A stretch of DNA of 17,936 nucleotides from JBFWUW01 sp050247075 (GCA_050247075.1 JBFWUW010000104.1:1-17936), one strand, 5' to 3'; positions 6,894 through 15,619 are shown, counted from the first letter of the stretch. Made by a program: numbers and translations. Notes: a model not told the origin generated them from the letters alone.

Positions 6894-9800
6894 ATGCTCA
6901 ACGGCATTATCAAATTCGCCCTGCGCTTTAGGCTGCTGACCATGGCCGCGGCTGTCGCGGTGCTGGTCTACGGCGGCTACGTGCTGTACCACCTGCCGAT
7001 CGATGTCTTTCCCGATCTGAACCGCCCGCGGGTGACGATCTTGACGGAAGCGCATGGCCTGGCACCGGAGGAAGTTGAAACGCTGATCACCTTTCCCATG
7101 GAGGCCGTACTGAATGGCGCAACCGGCGTGCAGGCGGTGCGCAGTTCGTCGGGGGTGGGCCTATCGGTGATCTATGTGGAATTTGCCTGGGGAACCGATA
7201 TCTACGTTGACCGGCAGATCGTGGCGGAAAAAATCGCGCTGGCCATGGACCGCATGCCCAAGGGCGTGCGCCCGCAACTAGCGCCAATTTCGTCCATCAT
7301 GGGACAAGTCATGCTTGTGTCGATGCACAGCGAGAAAGGTCAAACCTCGCCGATTGAAGTTCGCACGCTGGCCGATTGGGTTGTGCGGCAGCGTTTGCTG
7401 ACCATACCGGGCGTGGCCCAGGTGGTAACCACGGGAGGCGGACGCAAGCAGTTTCAGGTGCTGGTCGATCCAGACGCTTTACGTAAGTACGGGATCAGCC
7501 TGCAAGATGTCGAAACGGCCGTCCAGGCCAGTAATTCCAATGCCACCGGCGGGTATCTCAATCGAGGGGGTAACGAGTTGCTGGTCCGCTCGTTGGGGCG
7601 CGTGCAAACCATCGCCGATCTGCAGAGCGTCGTGGTTAAGGCGGTCGGCGACCGGCCGATCGTGCTCAGCCAGGTGGCCCGCGTGGTGGAGGCCGCCCAG
7701 GTCAAACGGGGTGATGCCGCCGTCAACGGCTTGCCGGCGGTGATCTTGGTAATCTCCAAGCAACCCGGCTCCGACACGCGGGAACTCACCGAGAAGGTCA
7801 CGCAAGCTCTGGAGGAACTACAACAGTCTCTGCCCGGTGACGTGCGGATCAACCCCGATATCTACCAGCAAAAGGAGTTTATCGACCTGAGCATCGAGAA
7901 CGTCATCGAAGCCCTGCGCGATGGCGGCATCCTGGTGGTGATTGTGTTGTTCTTGTTTCTGCTGAACTTTCGCACAACCTTTATCACGCTGACCGCGATA
8001 CCTTTGTCGATCGTCGTCACGGGGCTGGTGTTCAAGTGGATGGACATGTCGATCAACACCATGACCCTGGGCGGGCTGGCGGTAGCCATTGGCGAACTGG
8101 TCGATGACGCCATCGTCGATGTGGAGAACATCTTCCGCCGGCTACGCGAGAACGCGCAGTTGGCCCTGCCCAAGTCCGCGTTGCGGGTGGTGTACGAGGC
8201 CAGCAGCGAAGTCCGCAATTCGATTGTGTTCAGCACGATCTTGGTGGTGTTGGTGTTCGTGCCGCTGTTCGCCTTGGAAGGCATGGAAGGCAAACTGTTT
8301 ACGCCCTTGGGCATTGCCTACATCGTGTCGATTCTGGCATCGCTGGCCGTGTCGCTGACGGTTACGCCGGTACTGTCGTACTGGCTGCTGCCCAAGGCCC
8401 GCTTCATGCAGCATGACAAAGTTGGCTGGTTGCTGCGCGTACTCAAGCAGGCAGCCGGCCTGGCCATTCGTGTCAGCGTGCGGCACCCGGTGCCCATTCT
8501 GGCTACCGTGACGGTGGCGGTGGCGCTTAGCGTGATTGCCGTCGCGCAGCTTGGCCGCGACTTTCTGCCCCCCTTCAACGAGGGAAGCGTGCAGGTCAAT
8601 GCGCTGCTGCCGCCGGGAACATCGCTGGAAGCATCCAACGAAATCGCCAGCATGGTCGATGCCCGCATCAAGAACGTGCCTGGCGTGCTGAACTTTGGCC
8701 GCCGTACCGGCCGGGCCGAGTTGGACGAACATGCCGAAGGGGTCAATACCTCGGAGATCATCATCAGCTTCGACCCCGCTGCGGGGCAATCTCGCGAGGA
8801 GATACTGGAGAATCTGCGCGAGGAACTGACGCAAGTCCCCGGCGTGGTGATTTCCGTCGAGCAGCCGCTGCAACATCTCATCTCGCACATGCTGTCGGGC
8901 GTGAAGGCGCAGGTCGGCATCAAGCTGTACGGCGACGACCTGGGGGTGCTGCGCCGCACCGCCGACAAGATGAAGGCCACCATGGCCGAGGTGCCTGGCG
9001 TCAAGGATCTGCAGGTCGAACAGCAGACGGAGGTTCCGCAACTGCAGATACGCCTCAAACGCCACAAGCTGATGGAATACGGGCTGACCGCCGACGAAGT
9101 CAACGAGTTCATCGAAACCGCCATGAACGGCCGCGTCGTCTCGGAGGTCGTACAGGGCGAACGCAAGTTCGACCTGGTCGTGCGGCTGGACGAACCCTTT
9201 CGCGTCAACATCGACACGCTGCGGCGGTTGTCGATCAATCTCAAGTCGGGCGGCATCGTGCCGTTAGAGACGGTAGCCGACATTGTGCGCGGCAGCGGAC
9301 CCAATACCATCAACCGCGAGAATGTCCGCCGCAGAATCATTGTGCAATGCAACACGGCCGGACGTGACTTGAACAGCGTGGTGACAGACATTCAACAGCG
9401 CCTGGAGCCGATTCAACAATCGCTCCCCACGGGGTATTTCATTGAATATGGCGGCCAGTTTGAAAGCCAACGGCAAGCCACCCGCATGATTGGCCTGCTC
9501 AGCCTGGTATCGCTGGCGGGCATGTTTTTGGCGCTCTACACGCTGTTCCATTCCGTCAATCTGGCGTTGCAGGTTCTTTCCGCGCTGCCGATGGCGGCGA
9601 TTGGCGCGGTGTCGGCCTTGCTGCTGACCGGCCAGTCGCTGACCGTGGCCAGCATGGTGGGATTCATTTCGCTTTCGGGAATTGCCTCGCGGAACGGCAT
9701 TTTGCTGATCGCCCATTATCTGCACCTGGTCCGGCACGAAGGCGAAAGGTTCACGCCCGAGATGGTCGAACGGGCCGGCAAGGAACGGCTGGCACCGATG

Positions 9801-10037
9801 CTGATGACGGCGCTGACCGCCGGAATTGCGCTCATCCCCTTGGTGTTGGCGGCGGGCGAGCCGGGAAAGGAAATCCTGTACCCCGTGGCCACGGTCATCC
9901 TGGGCGGGCTCATAAGTTCCACGCTGCTCGACTTCTTCGTCCACCCGGCGCTCTTCTGGTGCTTTGGCCGAAACCAGGCCGAACGGCAGATAGCGGAGGC
10001 GGGACGGGACGAGCTGGAAGAGAAGGATGAGGTATGA
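6894..10037 (+). CDS. Heavy-metal RND efflux pump permease, CusA/CzcA family
   Basis: The 1047-aa length and two-fold architecture (TM1 at about 13-32, a first periplasmic loop to about 335, TM2-6 at about 343-500, TM7 at about 532-552, a second loop to about 860, then the last five segments) are those of HME-type RND pumps. Typical motifs are LPIDVFPDLNRP (34-45), GVGLSVIYVEFAWGTDIY, GVAQVVTTGGG and the TM4 signature GELVDDAIVDVEN (400-412). In TM4, D404 matches the proton-relay Asp of CusA/CzcA and E411 the following Glu; the additional Asp found in CzcA (DFG) is replaced by Ala. The Met triad of E. coli CusA appears to be N569, T619 and H665 by eye, which weakens a Cu/Ag assignment. The pump takes metal from periplasm or cytoplasm and passes it to the adaptor at 5264-6670. 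The Shine-Dalgarno sequence is poor. The C-terminus (DELEEKDEV) is partly encoded by a tandem repeat. Confidence 0.95.
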   Translation: MLNGIIKFALRFRLLTMAAAVAVLVYGGYVLYHLPIDVFPDLNRPRVTILTEAHGLAPEEVETLITFPMEAVLNGATGVQAVRSSSGVGLSVIYVEFAWGTDIYVDRQIVAEKIALAMDRMPKGVRPQLAPISSIMGQVMLVSMHSEKGQTSPIEVRTLADWVVRQRLLTIPGVAQVVTTGGGRKQFQVLVDPDALRKYGISLQDVETAVQASNSNATGGYLNRGGNELLVRSLGRVQTIADLQSVVVKAVGDRPIVLSQVARVVEAAQVKRGDAAVNGLPAVILVISKQPGSDTRELTEKVTQALEELQQSLPGDVRINPDIYQQKEFIDLSIENVIEALRDGGILVVIVLFLFLLNFRTTFITLTAIPLSIVVTGLVFKWMDMSINTMTLGGLAVAIGELVDDAIVDVENIFRRLRENAQLALPKSALRVVYEASSEVRNSIVFSTILVVLVFVPLFALEGMEGKLFTPLGIAYIVSILASLAVSLTVTPVLSYWLLPKARFMQHDKVGWLLRVLKQAAGLAIRVSVRHPVPILATVTVAVALSVIAVAQLGRDFLPPFNEGSVQVNALLPPGTSLEASNEIASMVDARIKNVPGVLNFGRRTGRAELDEHAEGVNTSEIIISFDPAAGQSREEILENLREELTQVPGVVISVEQPLQHLISHMLSGVKAQVGIKLYGDDLGVLRRTADKMKATMAEVPGVKDLQVEQQTEVPQLQIRLKRHKLMEYGLTADEVNEFIETAMNGRVVSEVVQGERKFDLVVRLDEPFRVNIDTLRRLSINLKSGGIVPLETVADIVRGSGPNTINRENVRRRIIVQCNTAGRDLNSVVTDIQQRLEPIQQSLPTGYFIEYGGQFESQRQATRMIGLLSLVSLAGMFLALYTLFHSVNLALQVLSALPMAAIGAVSALLLTGQSLTVASMVGFISLSGIASRNGILLIAHYLHLVRHEGERFTPEMVERAGKERLAPMLMTALTAGIALIPLVLAAGEPGKEILYPVATVILGGLISSTLLDFFVHPALFWCFGRNQAERQIAEAGRDELEEKDEV

Positions 10038-10047
10038 GGTATGAGGC
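10027..10047. repeat. 7-bp tandem repeat (ATGAGGT, three copies) spanning the pump stop codon
   Basis: ATGAGGT, ATGAGGT and ATGAGGC run head to tail; a fourth, diverged ATGAAGA follows. The TGA stop (10035-10037) lies in the second unit. Because 7 is not a multiple of 3, gain or loss of a unit would shift the frame and change the C-terminus. Confidence 0.7.
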
Positions 10048-10084
10048 ATGAAGACGTTTCGCTAGTAGGAATCTAAGCCGTGGT

Positions 10085-10100
10085 GTGGGCTTTAGCCCAC
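10085..10100. repeat. GTGGGC-TTTA-GCCCAC hairpin between pump and lipoprotein genes
   Basis: A perfect inverted repeat (7-bp arms if GTGGGCT/AGCCCAC is counted), extendable by a G-U and a G-C pair. No T run follows, so it is not a strong terminator. I recall similar GTGGGCTTxAGCCCAC sequences scattered between genes in planctomycetal genomes, which would make it an interspersed repeat; this is unverified. Confidence 0.5.
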
Positions 10101-10151
10101 GCGGTTCGGTCTGTTGCGCGTTGAAGACTATCTATTTAGAAGGAGCTTGTG

Positions 10152-10712
10152 ATGCGAAAATTGTTGTCGGGTGTGGCGGGGGTTGGTTTGATGGTTGGGT
10201 TGTTGGCGGGGGCCGGCTGCAATGGGCAGCCGCCGCCCAAGGGGACTGCCGGCGGTTCAACCACGGCGCATGGCGGCGATGATGGCGATGGCCATGCGGA
10301 ACATGGCCACGGGGAGCATGGCCATCCTGGCCACGATCATCCCGACATGGGACCGCACCACGGCCAGTTGATTGAACTGGGCAACGAGGAATACCATGCC
10401 GAACTGGTTCACGATGACGAACAGCAGACCGTGACCATTTATCTGTTGGACGATCATGCCAAAGGGGCCGTGTCGATTGACGCGGCGGAGCTGACGCTCA
10501 ACCTGGTTGTCGATGGCAAGCCCGCGCAATTTAAGTTGCAGGCCGATCCGCAGTCGGACGATGCCGAGGGTGAGTCTTCCCGTTTTGCCTCCAGCGATGC
10601 CGCCCTGGCCGAGGCCCTGGATGTCGAGGGAACGAGCGGGCGGCTGAACGTCAAAATTGGCGGCAAGTCGTTCGTCGGCAGCGTGGACCATCATCACGAT
10701 GACCATGAGTGA
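10152..10712 (+). CDS. His-rich lipoprotein, probable periplasmic metal-binding protein of the efflux locus
   Basis: The product has 186 aa. A signal peptide (MRKLLSGVAGVGLMVGLLAG) ends in a lipobox-like AG|C23. Residues 40-70 are dominated by histidine (HGHGEHGHPGHDHPDMGPHH, with about ten His), and the C-terminus has DHHHDDHE. Between them is a soluble domain (about 72-178) with beta-strand character (QTVTIYLLDD, LTLNLVVDGK, RLNVKIGGKSFVG); no named family was recognised. AAGGAG is placed 6 bases before the ATG at 10152, which favours it over the GTG at 10149. It lies 114 bases after the RND pump on the same strand. The His run resembles that of the adaptor encoded upstream, so a metal buffer or delivery role is inferred. 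Co-transcription with the pump is uncertain because a hairpin lies between. Confidence 0.85.
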   Translation: MRKLLSGVAGVGLMVGLLAGAGCNGQPPPKGTAGGSTTAHGGDDGDGHAEHGHGEHGHPGHDHPDMGPHHGQLIELGNEEYHAELVHDDEQQTVTIYLLDDHAKGAVSIDAAELTLNLVVDGKPAQFKLQADPQSDDAEGESSRFASSDAALAEALDVEGTSGRLNVKIGGKSFVGSVDHHHDDHE

Positions 10713-10745
10713 AGGATGAAAGAGAGGGTGACCGGGGACATAGCC

Positions 10746-10763
10746 GCAAAGCTACTGCTTTGC
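10746..10763. repeat. Perfect hairpin after the His-rich lipoprotein gene
   Basis: GCAAAGC-TACT-GCTTTGC, with flanking GCC and GGC that extend the stem past a one-base bulge, lies 33 bases after the stop. It may mark the transcript end of the efflux locus, although no T run follows. The rest of the 174-base gap holds no supported gene. Confidence 0.4.
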
Positions 10764-10886
10764 CGGCTCGATGCGCGTGTGGCTGTTCATGTGAGGCGAG
10801 TTTGCAGGGCATGGCCATTCGAGCGCGACTCATGCCAACCTGGCAAGAGCCATGTGGCTACGGCCCGTATTGATTACACTGATCGC

Positions 10887-12956
10887 ATGCATATTACATT
10901 TCCATTTTCGCGCGTTGGGCTGCTGCTGGCGGCTGCCTTAGCTGCAAACATCGCTTGCGCGTGGGATGAGCCCGCGGAGGTTCATTTTCCCCCTCCACCG
11001 CGGTTGGCCACGACAGCAGCGGAGTTGGCGGCATGGAAGTCCAGCGGTGAGTGGGAGCGGCGGCGGGCCGCGGCGCTGGCCACGGCCGAAACCCTGCTGA
11101 GCGAACCGGTCGCAATCCCCAGCAAATGGGGCGATTGGATCTTCTACTATGCCTGTCCCGACGATGGCACCTCGCTGACGCCGCAATCGCAGACGGAACA
11201 CCGCTGCCCGCGTTGCGAAAAAGTCTACGATGACGAGCGCACGGTTGCCGCGTACCGTACCTCGTTGTACTACAAAGCCGACCAGGCCGCGCTCGATTTG
11301 GGATGGGCGTTTGCCTTGTCGGGCGATGAGCGTTTTGCCCGCGAAGCGCGGCGGATCTTGCTGGCATATGCCGAAAACTATCCGCAATACCCCAGCCGCC
11401 GCGACCGTTGGGGCCGCGAAGGCGTGCTGGCCACCATCGGCGGACGGCGCTTTTGCCAGAGCCTGGATGAAGCGGTGGGGATCATATCGCTGGCCAAGGC
11501 CTACGATCTCACACGCTCCTCCGCGGTCTGGACCGATGAAGACCGGCGCAAGGCCGAGCAAGGCTTGTTTCAGACGGTGGCCGACGTGCTGCTGGTCTGG
11601 AACTACGGCACGATTAACCATCAGACCTGGTACAACGCGGGGCTGATGGCGATTGCCAACGTCAACGCCGATGCGAAGCTGGCCCGCAAGGTCGTCACCA
11701 TGCGAGGAGGCTATCGGGACCAACTGGCGCGGGCCATTGGCAGCGACGGCATGTGGCGCGAAGGGACGATGGCCTACCACGGCTATGCCCTGCAAGCGAT
11801 GGAGGAACTGGTCGACGCCGCGTGCCCGATTGGATTACCGTTGCATACCGAACCCCGGTTGCGATTGATGCTGGAATTTCCGGCTTTGTATGCTTATCCC
11901 AATGGGCAGTTTCCGGCGGTCAACGATAGCGATCCCTTGAATCTGGCGGCGTTCGATGGGCATTTCCGCTGGGCCTGGAAGACGTTGCGCGACCCATCCT
12001 TCGCGCAGTCTTACGCCCGCGGCAGTGCCGAAAAGGCCGCGGAACTGCTCGGTCCGGGCGCGGAAACGGCCGCCTTGCCGCGCCTCCCCTCGCGCGATCT
12101 GGCCGGTGCCGGACTGGTGGCTCTGCGTCGTGGACAAGATGAAGCGGCCTCCTGTGCCATGCTGGATTACGGCGAACATGGTGGCGGGCATGGCCATCCC
12201 GACAAGCTGCAACTCTTACTGTACGCCCAAGGGCGGGAATGGCTGCTCGATCCCGGCCGGTTGGATTACAGCCACCGCGAGCACAAGACCTGGTACCGGC
12301 AGACCGCCGCCCACAATACAGTCGTTATCGGCGGCCACAGCCAATTGCCTTGCACTGGCAAGCTATTGTGGCTGAAGAGCCATGAGACTTTTGAAGCCTG
12401 CGCAACGGACTGTTCCGAAGCGTACGCCAAGACCAGGTTGCGGCGGTATCTGCTGCTGGAGGATGACCGTCTGCTGGACGTTTACGATGTCGAGGCACCG
12501 TCCGACAAGTCCATCGACTGGCTGATGCATTGCGCCGCGGATTCCGTCACACTGGACAATGCCGAGTCCGCCCCGGCCGATGGCCCCTTGGGCTCCAGCG
12601 ACGGCTACGAACATTTCTCCAACATCGTCCGCTGGTCGCCGTCTCGAACCGACCCCCGCTGCGATATCACGGCTGGTCCCCACAAGCTGCGGGTATGGCT
12701 AGCGGCCAGCTCGCCGGAAACGATTTTTTCCGCCCAATGCCCCGGGTACAACCTGGAGCCGAAGATTCCTTGCATGATCCGGCGAACAAAAGGAGGACAT
12801 GTCACCTTCGCGGCCGTTTACGACTGGTCCGCCGAGGACCGGCGAACCTTTGGAGTTGGTATCTCTCAAGATGGCGAGTTACAAATCCGCCGGGCTACCG
12901 GCACAACGCTAGTCCGGTTTAGCGAGGATGGCGTCACGGTTCAGGAGAAGCAATGA
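10887..12956 (+). CDS. Secreted heparinase II/III-alginate lyase-like polysaccharide lyase
   Basis: The protein has 689 aa. The signal peptide (MHITFPFSRVGLLLAAALAA, then NIACA|W) predicts export. The first half is an alpha-toroid alginate-lyase-like region with INHQTWYNAG (243-252, the Asn-His pair typical of the catalytic site) and DGMWREGTMAYHGY (287-300, candidate catalytic Tyr297 or Tyr300 and His298). The second half is the heparinase II/III-like beta domain with GEHGGGHGHPDKLQLLLYA (429-446), LLDPG and AHNTVVIGG (475-483). These match lyases that cleave uronic-acid polysaccharides by beta-elimination; the substrate (alginate, heparin-like glycan or another) cannot be read from sequence. 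An unusual Cys cluster (C90, C107, C110, with H105 nearby) looks like a small zinc site. The ATG at 10887 gives the signal peptide; the frame is open upstream to 10716 without one. No clear Shine-Dalgarno sequence precedes it. Confidence 0.88.
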   Translation: MHITFPFSRVGLLLAAALAANIACAWDEPAEVHFPPPPRLATTAAELAAWKSSGEWERRRAAALATAETLLSEPVAIPSKWGDWIFYYACPDDGTSLTPQSQTEHRCPRCEKVYDDERTVAAYRTSLYYKADQAALDLGWAFALSGDERFAREARRILLAYAENYPQYPSRRDRWGREGVLATIGGRRFCQSLDEAVGIISLAKAYDLTRSSAVWTDEDRRKAEQGLFQTVADVLLVWNYGTINHQTWYNAGLMAIANVNADAKLARKVVTMRGGYRDQLARAIGSDGMWREGTMAYHGYALQAMEELVDAACPIGLPLHTEPRLRLMLEFPALYAYPNGQFPAVNDSDPLNLAAFDGHFRWAWKTLRDPSFAQSYARGSAEKAAELLGPGAETAALPRLPSRDLAGAGLVALRRGQDEAASCAMLDYGEHGGGHGHPDKLQLLLYAQGREWLLDPGRLDYSHREHKTWYRQTAAHNTVVIGGHSQLPCTGKLLWLKSHETFEACATDCSEAYAKTRLRRYLLLEDDRLLDVYDVEAPSDKSIDWLMHCAADSVTLDNAESAPADGPLGSSDGYEHFSNIVRWSPSRTDPRCDITAGPHKLRVWLAASSPETIFSAQCPGYNLEPKIPCMIRRTKGGHVTFAAVYDWSAEDRRTFGVGISQDGELQIRRATGTTLVRFSEDGVTVQEKQ

Positions 12957-12973
12957 TTCAAACTCGGTTTGAA
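12957..12973. repeat. Small inverted repeat directly after the lyase stop codon
   Basis: TTCAAAC-TCG-GTTTGAA begins at the base after the TGA stop. The stem is 7 bp and AT-rich with no T run, so a terminator role is possible but weak. It lies between convergent genes. Confidence 0.3.
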
Positions 12974-13088
12974 CCGTGCCTGTCTTCGCTCTCCCTCCCG
13001 GCCGGCACCGGCTATACCACGCGGTTCGCGCAATACTCGCAAGGGAAAGTTCTGGCAACGGACAGTAGCCGGTGGCCAAAGTCTTGAC

Positions 13089-15413
13089 TTACTCTTTTCC
13101 AGCGGGATCAATAAAGTAGGCTTGGCCTTCCAGATTGACCAGCACCGGCTCGTCCAGAGCCAGGTACTGGGCCAAGGCTTTGCCGTGCTGGCGGGCCAGT
13201 TGAAAGTATTCGTCGCTGAACTGCGTGACCCGCTTGGCCTGCTTTTCCATTTCCTCGGTCACGGTCGAGTCGATCCAGCGTTTGTCGGCCGCCCGTTGGT
13301 AGAAGGCCCGGTTGCCGATGTTCTTGACCGCCTCGGCCGCCACCTCTCGGTCGGACTCGGCATCACGATAGACGGCCGCGCCACCGAGGCCGCCGCCTCG
13401 CGGCCCGGCGGCGCCATCCGCCGCGGGTTGGCCCGCTGGCGCGGCCGCGCGGGCGGGCGACGAGGCCGACTGCAAGCGCTTCTTTTCGGCCCGCTGCGCG
13501 AAACCGGCCTTGCCATCGGCTTTCTCCAGGGCCTCTAGGCCATCGTTGGTCAATCTGACATTCGACGACAGCTCGCGAAAGTTGTTCTGGTCGTCCGCCA
13601 AGAATGATGTATACGGCGTGAGAATGCCGTGCGTGGTGGAGAGCTGCACGAGCTCCTTGACCAGTTCTTCGTTGCGTCCGGTCAAATCCAACTGGTCAAT
13701 GATTTCACCGATCCGCCGCATGGCCCACAGTTTTTCCACAAAACCATACGACTCATCGGGGCTCTTTTCCACCAAATCGGCGGGAAAGTCTAGCTGCTGT
13801 TGCTGTCCGCCGACATGGCCGGAGATCGTAACTTTGGCCCTGCCGGCTTTGCGATAGCGGCCCACCAGCACCAGTTGCTCCCCCTCGAACAGATCAACCA
13901 CATCATGCGGCAACACCCGATTGACGGCGTTACCATCCTCGGGCTTAAGTTCATCCATCTCGAATTTGATCGCCACGTCGGTCATCACCGGCGAGCTGAT
14001 CTTGCTGTACAGCCGGCCCACGCTGGCCTCGATGTTTTCATCGGGCCGCACGAATTCGCTTTGGCCGCGATTGGCGCGCGACAGCCGGTCGAGCAGGCGG
14101 CTGTTGACATCATATCCCACGCCAAAACTGATCAGCCGGGCCTGGATGCTGTTATGGCTCTTGGCGCTGGCCACAATCTTGCTCTCGTTCGTCTCGCCCG
14201 CGGTGGGCAGGCCGTCGGTGAGAAAGATGATGTAGTTGGGCCGGCTGCCGTCCTTGAGCTGATTGAGGGCCGAAGTTAGCGCTCCGTCGATGTTGGTGCT
14301 GCCCCCCGCGTAGATCCCCTCGACGTAGCCAATCGCGGCTTTGCGCGCCGGCTCGTCGTACTTCTGCAATTCGGGCCGAAAACTCTCCACGGCGTTGTCG
14401 TAGGCCACGATGTTAAACAGGTCTCCCTCGCGCAGGCTGTCCAGCACGAACTTGACCGCGTTCTTGGCCTGCTCGATCTTCTTACCGCTCATGCTGCCCG
14501 ACCGATCGACCACAAAAATAACGGTCTTGGGCAGGCGTTCGGCGTTGGCCGCTTTGATTTGCGGGCTGGCCAGCAACAAGAAGAACCCGTCTTCGTCGGG
14601 CTTGGGCCGGTAGCTCAGTACGCTGGTGCCGACTTCGCCCGCCGCGACATCGTAGAACAGGCGGAAGTCGCTGCTGGGAATGTCGTTCTCCCGCACATAC
14701 GAGACGATCGCATGCCGGGCATCGGGCCGCTGGATCTCAATCGCGTGGCTGGGGCTGTAGACATTCTTGATCTCGGTGCTGCTCTCGATGGCCACGCGGA
14801 TATCGACCTTTTCGACCGCTTGCGAGGTATAACGCGCGGTGGAAAGAGGGAAGATAAAATCGGTCAGCGAATGGTCCTTACGGCAAAGCTGGTTGTAACG
14901 CAGCGTGACTTTGCGCTCGGCTCCCGGCGGCACCGGAAAAACGCTGGTCTGAAACATGCCGTTGCCGACCCACTCCAACAAGGCGGGGTCTTTGTTCTTG
15001 CGGACGATCGCCTCATAAATGCCGCGGGCCTCGGCGGCGGGCAGCAACTTGGCGGGGTACTCCTTGCCGTCCACCAGCAACGTCAGTTGGTCGATCGCGC
15101 CATCGTACGGCAGCGGAAATATAAAGCTGACTTCCATTTGCCGGCTGCCCGTGTTCACAAACGACTGCGACACGTTCACGCGGGCTACCTGGTCGGCCAG
15201 CCTGGCCTGCACGGCCAGTTCCTTGATCTTGTAAGAGACGGGGGCCGGGTCAGGAATGGGCCGGGGAGGATGGGGTGGATAGATAATGATGGGCCGCGGC
15301 AGTCGCACAATCTGGTCTGGATCAACCACCACCAGCACGCCCTGCGCTAGCGCCATTGCGGGCAGAAAAACCAGGCCCAAGGTCAACGCCAGCTTCAGAT
15401 TTCGGAATGGCAT
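13089..15413 (-). CDS. Secreted VIT and von Willebrand factor A domain protein
   Basis: The protein has 774 aa. A signal peptide (MPFRNLKLALTLGLVFLPAM, then ALA|Q24) is followed by a Pro-rich segment (YPPHPPRPIPDPAP). A VIT (vault/inter-alpha-trypsin) domain covers about 60-185 (SQSFVNTGS, EVSFIFPLPYDGAI, ARGIYEAIVRKNKDPALLEWV). A vWA domain covers about 296-470 with a complete MIDAS metal site: DRSGS (303-307), T373 in GGSTNID and D400 in FLTDG. A beta-rich part and a helical region with LSTTHGILTPYTSFL (591-605) follow, a layout common to bacterial VIT-vWA proteins. A Gly/Ala/Pro-rich linker (about 649-680) leads to a C-terminal segment of about 90 residues without a recognised family. The domains suggest calcium- or magnesium-dependent protein binding in periplasm or at the surface; the partner is unknown. 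GGAG 9 bases upstream supports the start. Confidence 0.93.
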   Translation of the reverse strand: MPFRNLKLALTLGLVFLPAMALAQGVLVVVDPDQIVRLPRPIIIYPPHPPRPIPDPAPVSYKIKELAVQARLADQVARVNVSQSFVNTGSRQMEVSFIFPLPYDGAIDQLTLLVDGKEYPAKLLPAAEARGIYEAIVRKNKDPALLEWVGNGMFQTSVFPVPPGAERKVTLRYNQLCRKDHSLTDFIFPLSTARYTSQAVEKVDIRVAIESSTEIKNVYSPSHAIEIQRPDARHAIVSYVRENDIPSSDFRLFYDVAAGEVGTSVLSYRPKPDEDGFFLLLASPQIKAANAERLPKTVIFVVDRSGSMSGKKIEQAKNAVKFVLDSLREGDLFNIVAYDNAVESFRPELQKYDEPARKAAIGYVEGIYAGGSTNIDGALTSALNQLKDGSRPNYIIFLTDGLPTAGETNESKIVASAKSHNSIQARLISFGVGYDVNSRLLDRLSRANRGQSEFVRPDENIEASVGRLYSKISSPVMTDVAIKFEMDELKPEDGNAVNRVLPHDVVDLFEGEQLVLVGRYRKAGRAKVTISGHVGGQQQQLDFPADLVEKSPDESYGFVEKLWAMRRIGEIIDQLDLTGRNEELVKELVQLSTTHGILTPYTSFLADDQNNFRELSSNVRLTNDGLEALEKADGKAGFAQRAEKKRLQSASSPARAAAPAGQPAADGAAGPRGGGLGGAAVYRDAESDREVAAEAVKNIGNRAFYQRAADKRWIDSTVTEEMEKQAKRVTQFSDEYFQLARQHGKALAQYLALDEPVLVNLEGQAYFIDPAGKE

Positions 15414-15530
15414 GACTGTTTCTCCGTCAGATTGGTTCGCGGTTTGGCGAGAGCGCGCATGAAATGGCTTGCCTCTTGGTTAGTCGAGCCAGCGGAGCAA
15501 AAAGTTCCCGCCAATCCCGGTAACCCGCGC

Positions 15531-15568
15531 AAAAAGAAAACGCCAGTACTCGGGCGAGTACTGGCGTT
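15531..15568 (-). terminator. Strong intrinsic terminator of the small lipoprotein gene
   Basis: Read on the minus strand, AACGCCAGTACTC, loop GCCC and GAGTACTGGCGTT form a perfect 13-bp stem, followed at once by TTCTTTTTGCGC. It lies about 50 bases after the lipoprotein stop (15620) and separates it from the VIT-vWA gene, which must therefore have its own promoter in 15414-15530. Confidence 0.9.
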
Positions 15569-15619
15569 GATGAACTTCGGAGGCAACAGCGGGCTTTTGG
15601 CTCTCCACGGCTGCGGGGC

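Noticed and set aside
8142..9391. Two long minus-strand frames (307 and 357 codons) opposite the RND pump
   Set aside because: They overlap each other and the pump; both are Arg/Ser or His/Gln-rich without domain content, as expected for antisense frames of a well-conserved GC-rich gene.
10085..10100. GTGGGC hairpin as an intrinsic terminator of the RND pump gene
   Set aside because: No T run follows on either strand, so it is listed as a repeat instead.
10716..10886. 57-codon N-terminal extension of the polysaccharide lyase frame
   Set aside because: It would bury the signal peptide beginning at 10887, and it runs through an inverted repeat; an intergenic interpretation is simpler.
13510..15350. 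Several plus-strand frames opposite the VIT-vWA gene
   Set aside because: They are antisense to a gene with complete VIT and MIDAS motifs and have no start or domain support.
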